NCBI GenBank assembly: GCA_902786205.1
Contig: CADABQ010000016.1
Location: 1 to 55,755, forward strand
Direction of reading: 5' to 3'
Length of the DNA: 55,755 nt
From: an uncultured Lachnospiraceae bacterium
Lineage (GTDB): Bacteria > Bacillota > Clostridia > Lachnospirales > Lachnospiraceae
Position numbers and translations under genes: made by a program. The notes under the pieces were generated by a model. It had not been told where the DNA came from. It saw nothing but the letters and a program-made list of their open reading frames with translations, and did no database searches. Position 1 is the stretch's first letter, and every line of letters starts with the position of its first letter. Of this stretch, positions 23,454 through 32,113 are shown piece by piece.

Positions 23454-26400
23454 TTATGTAAGATATTTTACCAGCATTTCATTTAGCAAATCAATATCAA
23501 TTGGCTTTACAATATAATCCGTCATTCCATTTGCAAATGCCTTTGCCTTATCTTCTGCAAATGCATTTGCACTCATAGCCAAAATTGGAATTTCTTCTGC
23601 ATATTTCCCATGAATAGCTCGAATATCTGCTGTGGCATCCAGTCCATTTTTAACTGGCATCCGTATATCCATAAGAATCATATCATAGTAAAAACTTCCT
23701 CTTTCCAGGAATCTTTGCACTGCCAAATCTCCATTTCCTACACATTCCACTTCAATATGAAGCATTTCTAACATAGTAACTGCAATTTCCTGATTTAGTT
23801 CATTGTCTTCCGCCAAGAGAATCTTTTTTCCAACCAACAAATTTAAACGCTGTTTATCCACCGTTTTCTTTTCGGGCTCGTCCATTGTCCACAAATTTTC
23901 TTTTTTATTCACAGTATCCATTTTAATTTCCACAATAAACGTAGTTCCCTCGCCCTTTTTACTCTTACATTTAATATGCCCATCCATAAGTCCAATAAGA
24001 TTTTTGGTAATAGACAGTCCTAAACCAGTTCCTTTCATTCCTTGTGCACTGGTAGCATCTTCCTGTTCAAAAGGCTTATACATCTTTTTCATAAATTCGT
24101 CGCTCATTCCAGCACCAGTATCCGATACTGTAAAACAAATATAACTTTCGCTTCCTTCTCTTCTATTTTCTTTTACGGACAGTGTTATGCTTCCACCTGC
24201 TTCTGTAAATTTTAAGGCATTGGATAAAAGATTAATCAAAATTTGATTGAGACGCAATGAATCCCCAAGGTACGTCTGGTCGAGCAAATTTTTCTTTTCA
24301 ATCATAAAATGAATATCCTTACTTTTTGCCTGTGGTGCAATGATATTTTTTATGTTATCCAACAAATATTGCATGCGAAATTCTTTCTTTTCAATCACAA
24401 TCTTATTGCTCTCAATGCGCGACATATCCAAAATATTATTGATCAATGACAATAAATACTGTGCTGAAACCTCTACTTTTCTTAAATAGTTAGAAATACT
24501 CTCTGGTTTATCTACTGCTGTTTTGGCGATTTCTGTCATTCCTATAATTGCATTCATCGGAGTACGAATCTCATGTGACATACGAGATAAGAAATCTGAT
24601 TTTGCCTCACTGGCTCTTTCTGCCACACTCAATGCATCCTTTAAATTTTGCTCCATATTTTTTTGCGCATCAATATTTCTCGCAAAAACATAGATAAGCA
24701 ATTCTTCATTTAACGGATTATCTATCCGAATGCAGGCAAGGGAAACCCAATGGTATGTACCTCCGGAAAAACGGAAACGAAACTCGATTCCAATTTCATA
24801 ATTTCCCTCTGTAAAGCGCTTGCGTAGATTTTCCCGATCAAACGTAGCCATAAAACGATCTCTATCCTCTGGATGTAAATACATTGCTAATTCCAATACA
24901 GCACTGGAAAAATAAGTATCTAGACGATTCAGTGGTAAAATATCATTTGCATCCGCCATAATAAGTAATTCATTTTTTGTAATATTAGCAGAAAATACTA
25001 CCGGATAAACACTGACTACTGCCTGATTTAATTTTTGTCGTTCCAATACATCCTGCATTTCCTTTTTTCTTTGTTCGGTCACATCACAGTACGTTGCAAC
25101 TACATTTCTTTTTCCGTTTTCCTCCAAAACAAATGCACGAATTTCCTTACTGTGTAAGCTATCCTGTCTACTATAAACTACAAAACTGTCCATGATCAAA
25201 CTATCACCACAGCAAATACTGTTGCGCAAAGCCTCTAATGAGAACTTACTTTTTACACGCTCTTTATCCTCTTCTGCAACGCTTTTCTCAATCTGATTAC
25301 CGAACATTTCACTATAATTTCCATGCAGTTTAAGTCCAGGCCACGCAGCACCTTCTTTTACAATTGTAACATCGTATTCATCATTTTCCACATCAATATC
25401 AAAAATGCAATCGCAGGAATGACTATAAATGAACGCGTACCTTTTTTCCATATATTCTTGTTTGCGCTTTCGTTCTAACTCTTCTGCAGACGCAAGATGC
25501 TCATTCACCGTAATAATATAGGCATTCTTTTTATTTTCCCAAAGCATTCTGGTAGACTTAACCTCATAATCTTTTCCAGTCTTATCGTCATGTACAACTA
25601 AACCATTTTCCCTATTTTTATATTTTGCAAATTGATCTACCAAACAATTATTTTCCTGCTTGTCTACATTTAAAATACAAGAATCACATTGCCCTGGTAT
25701 TTCAGAAATCAACCCATCCATTGCATCATTTTGATAATAGATTTCCTTTGTTTCCTTATCAATAACACAAATCCCGGTTACAACGTTGTCTAAAATATCC
25801 CTTGTATTACTGTAGTATTTTTCCATTTTTGAAGACATTTGGCGTCTGCGAATCACTTCACCAATAACCTTTGACATTAGAAGAAGTAAATCTACCTCTT
25901 CCTGTACCCACACACGTCCAGACTGGCAAACTGCAAAATCAATTAAACCAAGGCAAATATCATTATCCCCAATAATTCTCGCCTGCAATAAAGACTCGAT
26001 ACGCTCCCAGTTGGCATATTCACGCATACGTTCCGGCATAGATTCCGGACTGGTACAATAAAAGATGCCTTCCGAATTATGTACATAATTAATTTCACTA
26101 TCTAAAAACTTTACATTCTGTTGATGTGCTTTTGTATTGGGAATCCCCTCTCTTGCCCACTGTATTGTGTTCGAAATTGTGCCATCCTCTGCTGTATATT
26201 CCCAAACCATTACCTTGTCCAAACGGAATAATGCGCCGACCAATTCCAATGCATCTTCAATACATTTTTGTGTATTTCCATTGTTAAACAAAAGTTCCAA
26301 CAAATCTGACCAAATTTTTCCCTCGTCATACATTTTTTTGCTACGTTCCATACGTCCGATTGACGGTTTTCGAATATAACGCTCCGTATGCATATTGTGA

Positions 26401-27284
26401 CTGTAAAACACCAATTGATTCTTTCCATTGTTTTTTCCATGGCGAAGAGCAATGTCTGCTTCTGTCAACGCATCCTTATAAGGCATACTTTCCTTAATCA
26501 TAGCGATACCAATACAGGTGGTTACTTCTTTATTCAAATTAAGCCGCGAAGAAAGTAATTTTAACAACTTTTGCATTCGTCTTGCTAAAATTTTGGCAGT
26601 CTCCTTTTCTTTCACCGAGCGTACATAAACCAAAAATTTATCACTTCCAAGATGTCCAACAATGCCATCTTCATGAAAATGCACAAGAAGTTCCTTTGAA
26701 AACAACCGAAGAAGTTCCTCTGCTGCCAACACACCAAAAGTTGACTGTATCTGTTTCATATTATCAATATCAATTAAAAAAACTGCTGCCGTTTCCCCTA
26801 ATTCCAGCAATTGCAATTCTTTTCCCACCTGCTGTTCAATTCCGCTTCGATTTTGTACTCCATCAATATCTTCTGTGGCAATCTGATATTTAAGCATAAT
26901 CTGCTCTCTCTTTTGCCGATCAATATTTCTCCAAATTCCTACTGCCTTTATATTCCCCGCAGTATCTATCACATGTCGAAATACAATTTCACACCACTCA
27001 TACTTATCATTCTTATCCGGCCATTGTATCTGTAAATAACGATTTACATCCCCATAATCAATCATCCGCCGAAGCTCATCTAACTGTGTAAGTGTATTTT
27101 CAGAAATAGAATCTTTCTTTCTACATTCCCTATAAAAATGTGGTATTTTGTTTTTTCTTCCATATACCATTTTATATCGTTCAGAAAACAACATCGTATC
27201 AGAGGAAACGTCGTACTCAAAAGAAATCTCATCTGATAATTCCGTCAATATTTTATTTATATTAGCATCACTCTCACGAATCAT
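23454..27284 (-). CDS. Hybrid sensor: PAS-GGDEF(degenerate)-GAF-PAS-histidine kinase-receiver
   Basis: A 1276-residue soluble hybrid kinase with no membrane segment. Order: PAS (about 20-130); GGDEF domain (about 160-295) whose signature reads GSDKF at about residue 213 instead of GGDEF, so cyclase activity is doubtful; GAF (about 320-480); PAS domains (about 490-860). Then HisKA with SHEIRTPMN (His near 904), the ATPase boxes NLLSNALKF, DTGAGM and GTGLGLSI, and a C-terminal receiver with phospho-acceptor Asp in LMDIRMP near 1203. No partner regulator is adjacent, so output probably goes through phosphorelay to a distant protein. Confidence 0.9.
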   Translation of the reverse strand: MIRESDANINKILTELSDEISFEYDVSSDTMLFSERYKMVYGRKNKIPHFYRECRKKDSISENTLTQLDELRRMIDYGDVNRYLQIQWPDKNDKYEWCEIVFRHVIDTAGNIKAVGIWRNIDRQKREQIMLKYQIATEDIDGVQNRSGIEQQVGKELQLLELGETAAVFLIDIDNMKQIQSTFGVLAAEELLRLFSKELLVHFHEDGIVGHLGSDKFLVYVRSVKEKETAKILARRMQKLLKLLSSRLNLNKEVTTCIGIAMIKESMPYKDALTEADIALRHGKNNGKNQLVFYSHNMHTERYIRKPSIGRMERSKKMYDEGKIWSDLLELLFNNGNTQKCIEDALELVGALFRLDKVMVWEYTAEDGTISNTIQWAREGIPNTKAHQQNVKFLDSEINYVHNSEGIFYCTSPESMPERMREYANWERIESLLQARIIGDNDICLGLIDFAVCQSGRVWVQEEVDLLLLMSKVIGEVIRRRQMSSKMEKYYSNTRDILDNVVTGICVIDKETKEIYYQNDAMDGLISEIPGQCDSCILNVDKQENNCLVDQFAKYKNRENGLVVHDDKTGKDYEVKSTRMLWENKKNAYIITVNEHLASAEELERKRKQEYMEKRYAFIYSHSCDCIFDIDVENDEYDVTIVKEGAAWPGLKLHGNYSEMFGNQIEKSVAEEDKERVKSKFSLEALRNSICCGDSLIMDSFVVYSRQDSLHSKEIRAFVLEENGKRNVVATYCDVTEQRKKEMQDVLERQKLNQAVVSVYPVVFSANITKNELLIMADANDILPLNRLDTYFSSAVLELAMYLHPEDRDRFMATFDRENLRKRFTEGNYEIGIEFRFRFSGGTYHWVSLACIRIDNPLNEELLIYVFARNIDAQKNMEQNLKDALSVAERASEAKSDFLSRMSHEIRTPMNAIIGMTEIAKTAVDKPESISNYLRKVEVSAQYLLSLINNILDMSRIESNKIVIEKKEFRMQYLLDNIKNIIAPQAKSKDIHFMIEKKNLLDQTYLGDSLRLNQILINLLSNALKFTEAGGSITLSVKENRREGSESYICFTVSDTGAGMSDEFMKKMYKPFEQEDATSAQGMKGTGLGLSITKNLIGLMDGHIKCKSKKGEGTTFIVEIKMDTVNKKENLWTMDEPEKKTVDKQRLNLLVGKKILLAEDNELNQEIAVTMLEMLHIEVECVGNGDLAVQRFLERGSFYYDMILMDIRMPVKNGLDATADIRAIHGKYAEEIPILAMSANAFAEDKAKAFANGMTDYIVKPIDIDLLNEMLVKYLT

Positions 27285-27460
27285 GACATCCCCCTCTTTT
27301 CTTACATAAAACTCACTATGAAATTGAAATTTCTATAAGAAACAATATAGATAAATCCAAATCAACTTCCTAACTCTCCCTCACTCATAAAAGACTTTTT
27401 CCATTTTGCCTGCAAAATTGACGAAACCTTTTTTCTTTGTAGACGAATCTTCGTCTATAG

Positions 27461-27488
27461 AGAAAAAAGGCTGCGCATTCCCGCAGCC
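27461..27488 (-). terminator. ndk terminator
   Basis: Minus-strand stem GGCTGCGG / GCGCAGCC-type hairpin (27469-27488) followed by TTTTTTCTC. A second perfect dyad, AGACGAATCTTCGTCT, lies just beyond at 27441-27456. Confidence 0.8.
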
Positions 27489-27498
27489 CTTTCACCTT

Positions 27499-27927
27499 TT
27501 AATCATCTAAATATGAATCCAAAAATTCCGGAAACCACATTGATATTTCTCTTTTTGCATGCTCTACTGAATCAGAACCATGTACCGTATTATCCGTTTT
27601 TCCTCCACCATATTTATAACGGATTGTACCTTCTTCTGCTTCAGCCGGATCCGTTGCTCCATTTACACGACGAACCGTATCTACTGCATCCTCACCCTCT
27701 AAAATCATGGCAACCAATGGACTTCTGGATATAAAGTCTACCAGTTCCTGATAAAATGGTTTATCTTTTAAATCAATGTAATGCTGACGCGCAAATTCCT
27801 TATTTACTTTAATCATTTTTAATGCACGAATCTTAAGACCTGCCTTCTCATAATCATCCAGGATCTCTCCTATATGATTTTCCTCCACGCCGTTTGGCTT
27901 AACAAGTGCTAATGTTTTTTCTATCAT
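27499..27927 (-). CDS. ndk: Nucleoside diphosphate kinase
   Basis: A 142-residue NDK transferring the terminal phosphate of ATP to NDPs. It starts EKTLALVKPNGVEENHIGEI. The active-site histidine lies in NTVHGSDSVEHAKREI near residue 119, and RVNGATDPAEAEEGTIR is the conserved loop. Full length. The ATG follows AGGAGG. It is monocistronic with its own terminator. Confidence 0.97.
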   Translation of the reverse strand: MIEKTLALVKPNGVEENHIGEILDDYEKAGLKIRALKMIKVNKEFARQHYIDLKDKPFYQELVDFISRSPLVAMILEGEDAVDTVRRVNGATDPAEAEEGTIRYKYGGGKTDNTVHGSDSVEHAKREISMWFPEFLDSYLDD

Positions 27928-28098
27928 ACTATAATCCTCCTGCTAATTAGTCTTGAAAACAGAAATCTGTTTTTATTTATCCTTTCTACTCACATATCAT
28001 GTAAAGCCTGGGGATATTTCACTATTTATTATAACATATTTTTATTTTTTTACCAATATATTTATAGCTAAGACTTTTTCAACTGATCGCTAAATTTT

Positions 28099-29397
28099 TT
28101 AATTGTTTTTTATCTTTGTTATTTTTTGAGTAACCTTTAAATTATCATCATAAATCTGCTTACTGCGCAAATAAAATGCATTTTGATGCATATAAAGAAA
28201 AAGCTGTTTGCAATACGAATACTGTTCAATTACCTGCGCATCCTCTGAATCTAAAAAAATATTCCAATCTTCGTCCACATAAATACAAGATAACGATGTG
28301 TCCTCTACTCGCATGATATTGTGGCAACTCTTCCATGTGCTTTCTGCCTCCTCCTTTGAAACAAAACGCATTTCTGGTGCCAATTTTTTGATTGCATCTT
28401 CCAATCCTATACCAGCCACATCTTCCACACAGATCTTTTTATATCTTTTCAACACCGACAGTACTCTTTGATTGGAAGAATCATTTGGCAATATTTTTTC
28501 CAATTCTGCTTTGCCACGTTTTCCCATAATTGCATCCCAAAACGCATATTCAGTCGTTGCTGATATATTATGTTCTTCCCGATACATACAAATATACATT
28601 TCATCAAACACCGCCGAAAGCATAGAAAAAACCATTTTATCCCGCAAGGAATCCGGTGTGTATTTCATAAAAAAATGTAGTTGATTTCTCCATAAATAAT
28701 AATTGGAAAAAGTATTTTCCCTTCTCATATTGGCACTCATTTCATGATAAACCGTAGAATCACTTATGGCAGCTACCTGGTATCCCGCCTTTGACACCAA
28801 ATATCCCCACTCCATATCATCCCAATAAATAAAATTATCCTCTGGCATGCATCCAACTTCACACACTACCTTTGTTGGCAACATAACAGAACAGGCGGCT
28901 ACTGTATCACAGTAAACTACTCTCGGTATTTCTTCACTATCCAAACAATCTGCATATAAAGTTTCTGCGCAAAAATAATCAAAACGTATTTTAAGCCCCA
29001 TTTGCTGTACATATTCCGGCATTTGCAAATGCTTAACCTTCGAGCCAACCATTCCTACCTGCGGGTTTTCTTTTAAAAAACGATACAATGAACCGATTGC
29101 TTCCGGCGTGACCTGTACATCATTATCTAAACAATAAACATAGTTGTACTTTTTTTCTATTACTTTTCGAATTCCGGTATTAAATCCCCCGGAACCGCCT
29201 AAATTTTCTTTATTTTTAAGTATAGTCACTTTATCTTTGTATTTTTGTCTGATTGCCTCAACGGAATGGTCGGTGGAAGCATTATCCACAACATAAATAT
29301 CAAAGTCCTGATAATCAGAAGCAAGCACCGTTTCAATACATTTTAAAACATATTCTGCTTTATTATAATTACATATTACAATTCCAATCGCTTTCAT
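28099..29397 (-). CDS. Glycosyltransferase family 2
   Basis: A 432-residue GT-A-fold glycosyltransferase: GIVICNYNKAEYVLKCIETV at the N-terminus, VVDNASTDHSV, the NKENLGGSGGFNTGI loop typical of rhamnosyltransferase/GlfT-like GT2 enzymes, and the metal-binding acidic motif CLDNDVQ. The catalytic region W-D-D-M-E-W is in YWDDMEWGYL. The C-terminal 130 residues are less conserved. The protein is cytosolic, acting on a nucleotide sugar for cell-surface polysaccharide. No other polysaccharide genes are adjacent. GGAG precedes the ATG. Confidence 0.9.
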   Translation of the reverse strand: MKAIGIVICNYNKAEYVLKCIETVLASDYQDFDIYVVDNASTDHSVEAIRQKYKDKVTILKNKENLGGSGGFNTGIRKVIEKKYNYVYCLDNDVQVTPEAIGSLYRFLKENPQVGMVGSKVKHLQMPEYVQQMGLKIRFDYFCAETLYADCLDSEEIPRVVYCDTVAACSVMLPTKVVCEVGCMPEDNFIYWDDMEWGYLVSKAGYQVAAISDSTVYHEMSANMRRENTFSNYYLWRNQLHFFMKYTPDSLRDKMVFSMLSAVFDEMYICMYREEHNISATTEYAFWDAIMGKRGKAELEKILPNDSSNQRVLSVLKRYKKICVEDVAGIGLEDAIKKLAPEMRFVSKEEAESTWKSCHNIMRVEDTSLSCIYVDEDWNIFLDSEDAQVIEQYSYCKQLFLYMHQNAFYLRSKQIYDDNLKVTQKITKIKNN

Positions 29398-29464
29398 CTT
29401 TTCTCCTTATTTACCTTATATTATATTTCGGATGTTTTTCACTTTTTCTTCACCTGTTCTTTTT

Positions 29465-29977
29465 TTATGGAACAAGAAATATGGTTGCAACCACACCAAC
29501 AAACGTAGCAAATAACGCTCCAGCCAATGTATAACGTGTTTTCTTTACTTTTGCAGCCGCAAAGTACACCGCCATAGTATACAAAATTGTTTCTGAACAG
29601 GACATTAAAACGGATGCCATCACCCCAATATGTGAATCCGTTCCATAGGTTTTATAAATGTCTAATAATAATCCAGTTGCTGCAGAAGAGGAAATCATCT
29701 TTATTACAACCAATGGCACCAATTCCTGCGGAAAATGCAAAACATCCCAGATTCCACTTTGATGTTCTCCCATCCATTCAAAAATACCACTGGCACGTAT
29801 TGCTGCAATCGCAACTAACAGACCGATTAAAGTTGGCAAAATTTCCACTACTACTTTAATTCCATCCTGTGCCCCTTTTAAAAATGCATCAAATATATTT
29901 ACCCTCTTTAGCATTCCATATCCCACAATATAAAATACAACCAATGGAATCAGTAAATTTGAAATTTTTATTAACAT
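29465..29977 (-). CDS. spmB: Spore maturation protein B
   Basis: A 170-residue membrane protein of the SpmB family (nucleoside-recognition/Gate domain): FLKGAQDGIKVVVEILPTLI, LLVAIAAIRASGIFEW and VVIKMISSSAATGLLLDIY. It is required in Bacilli, together with SpmA, for dehydration of the spore core. The ATG at 29977 is preferred over a GTG four codons upstream because the family begins near there; neither has a strong ribosome site. Its usual partner spmA is not adjacent but 7.7 kb away on the other strand. Confidence 0.9.
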   Translation of the reverse strand: MLIKISNLLIPLVVFYIVGYGMLKRVNIFDAFLKGAQDGIKVVVEILPTLIGLLVAIAAIRASGIFEWMGEHQSGIWDVLHFPQELVPLVVIKMISSSAATGLLLDIYKTYGTDSHIGVMASVLMSCSETILYTMAVYFAAAKVKKTRYTLAGALFATFVGVVATIFLVP

Positions 29978-30159
29978 AGACACCCACACTTTTGCTAATC
30001 CTATTATAATTATTTATGTAGGAAACATTTCATTTATACATATAATCTTAGTTCTGATTTTATTTCCTTTATGATATAATATATAATGTAACTCTTTGTT
30101 ACTCTTTTGGCCATACGCCAATTTTAACTTGTTACACTACAATAGAAAGGATTAGAAAA

Positions 30160-31941
30160 ATGAAACAGAAATTAAAACGTTTTCTCGCTTTTATTTGTCT
30201 GATTGCTGTATGTTTACAAACAACTTCTTGTAGTAATACAACCCAATCGACACATTATACCGAGAAAAAAAATGTAGATGTCAAACAGGAACAGGCAGAT
30301 TTTGACCAATTTTTAAATGAACTATTTTTAAAAGAGGTACAATCTGACAGTATTACTTTAAATTATACTCTTAAAAACCCAGAAAAATATGGCATAAGCA
30401 ATTATACCCCAACTTTGGGAGACTACGGGGTAGATTATTCCAAGAAAAATATTGCACAGGTAGAAAATATATATAAACGACTTACTTCTTTTTCATACTC
30501 TGCACTTACAAAAGACCAAAAAATTACTTACGACATTTTAGAAGATTACTACAAAGTCGAAAACGATGAAGAAGATTATCTACTTTACGGGGAAGCGTTG
30601 GGAAATACAACTGGCATTCAGGCACAATTACCAATTTTATTATCTGAGTATAATTTCTCCAACAAAAAAGATATAAAAAATTATTTAAAACTCCTTTATA
30701 CTGTGGATGATTATTTTGAAAAAATTGAAACATTTGAACAAGAAAAATCAAAAGCTGGTTTATTTATGAGTGACCATACAGCAGATAATATTATCTCACA
30801 GTGTAATGACTTCATAAGTGATCCAGACCAAAACCTGCTTATTACTCTCTTCAATGATCGTCTAGACTCTTTTAAGTGGATTACAGACGAAGAAAAGAAA
30901 ACATACAAAGAACAAAATGAAAATGCAGTTAAAAAAGCAGTGATCCCAGCTTATGAAAAACTCATCGATACTATTACCAAATTAAAAGGTACCGGTAAAA
31001 ATTCCGGTGGTATCGGAAACTTCCCAAAAGGGAAAACTTATTATGAAAAAATGGCACAAGCAAGTACCGGTTCCGATAAAAGTATAAAACAAATGAAGCG
31101 TGCATTAAAACAAACAATGCAATCAGCCGCTACAAAAATTGCCAAGTTATCAAAGGACGACAAAAACATTTGGGATTATTACTATAACATGAAATTTCCT
31201 ATGACAGATCCAAACAAAATAGTGGAATATCTAAAGGAAACCGTAACCTCAGATTTTCCGGAATTAAAACCAGTGAATTATAAGGTAAAATACGTTGATA
31301 AATCTCTGGAGGATCATGTAAGTCCTGCTTTTTATTTGACACCACAACTAGATAATTATAAAAATAATAATATTTATATCAACGGGTCTAACAACGATTT
31401 ATCCAGCATTTTCCCAACGCTGGCACACGAAGGCTATCCAGGACACTTATTACAGACCGTTTACTTCCAACAACAAAATCCTACACCATTACGTGCCATG
31501 TTAAATTATGGTGGATATAGTGAAGGATGGGCAACTTATGCTGAGATTTACTCTTATGATATTGCAAAATTATCAGGAAATCTTGGCGAATATGCAAAAC
31601 AGTATTCTATTTTTAATCTTTGCATGTACGCAGAAATGGATATTGGTGTAAATTATGATTGTTGGGATAAAAAAGAATTGGCAAATTATTTAAAAGACTT
31701 TGGTGTTACAAACCAAAGTGCCGTTGATGAAGTATTTGATATTGTAGTAGATGATCCTGGAAATTATCTGCAATATGTAATTGGTTATATTGAATTTGCA
31801 AATTTAAGAGCAGATGCAGAAAAGCAACTTGGTAATAAGTTTAATGCAAAAAAATTTCACACATTTCTTTTAAACATGGGACCATCTCCTTTTTCTGTAA
31901 TCAATAAATATATGCAGGATTGGATTAAAACACAAAAATAA
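30160..31941 (+). CDS. DUF885 family lipoprotein (putative metallopeptidase)
   Basis: A 593-residue exported protein. The signal peptide ends in a lipobox at QTTSC (Cys near 25), so it is lipid-anchored on the outside. The DUF885 domain follows, with the zinc-protease-like motif HEGYPGHLLQTVYF and, 25 residues later, YSEGWATYAE providing the third ligand. The family contains predicted carboxypeptidases/dipeptidases related to M32/M3-like folds. AAAGGATT precedes the ATG. It is monocistronic, followed by a hairpin terminator. Confidence 0.9.
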   Translation: MKQKLKRFLAFICLIAVCLQTTSCSNTTQSTHYTEKKNVDVKQEQADFDQFLNELFLKEVQSDSITLNYTLKNPEKYGISNYTPTLGDYGVDYSKKNIAQVENIYKRLTSFSYSALTKDQKITYDILEDYYKVENDEEDYLLYGEALGNTTGIQAQLPILLSEYNFSNKKDIKNYLKLLYTVDDYFEKIETFEQEKSKAGLFMSDHTADNIISQCNDFISDPDQNLLITLFNDRLDSFKWITDEEKKTYKEQNENAVKKAVIPAYEKLIDTITKLKGTGKNSGGIGNFPKGKTYYEKMAQASTGSDKSIKQMKRALKQTMQSAATKIAKLSKDDKNIWDYYYNMKFPMTDPNKIVEYLKETVTSDFPELKPVNYKVKYVDKSLEDHVSPAFYLTPQLDNYKNNNIYINGSNNDLSSIFPTLAHEGYPGHLLQTVYFQQQNPTPLRAMLNYGGYSEGWATYAEIYSYDIAKLSGNLGEYAKQYSIFNLCMYAEMDIGVNYDCWDKKELANYLKDFGVTNQSAVDEVFDIVVDDPGNYLQYVIGYIEFANLRADAEKQLGNKFNAKKFHTFLLNMGPSPFSVINKYMQDWIKTQK

Positions 31942-31953
31942 TACTACTATAAA

Positions 31954-32033
31954 TAACCGTTCAGCCAAGCAGAAAGGATTGTTCATACTACATGTACCTG
32001 CTTGCAGGCTAATGGTGTTCGTCTAAACGGTTA
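31954..32033. repeat. 80-bp inverted-repeat element, diverged member
   Basis: Ends TAACCGTTCAGCC and AAACGGTTA. The interior shares the modules GCAGAAAGGATTGT and CTGCTTGCAGGCTAA with the 36402 element (GCAGAAATGATTGT and CTGCTGGCAGGCTAA). Flanks share only ACTAT, so a target duplication is doubtful. It lies just behind the DUF885 stop. Confidence 0.6.
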
Positions 32034-32040
32034 CTATTTT

Positions 32041-32092
32041 GAAAAAGTGCATCCATACAGAGCGTCTTTTGCTCTATCGGATGCACTTTTTC
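32041..32092. terminator. Bidirectional terminator
   Basis: A perfect 14-bp stem GAAAAAGTGCATCC / GGATGCACTTTTTC with an inner AGAGC/GCTCT. It ends both the DUF885 gene and the RND gene. Confidence 0.85.
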
Positions 32093-32113
32093 TATAAAGG
32101 AAAACAAATCTTA

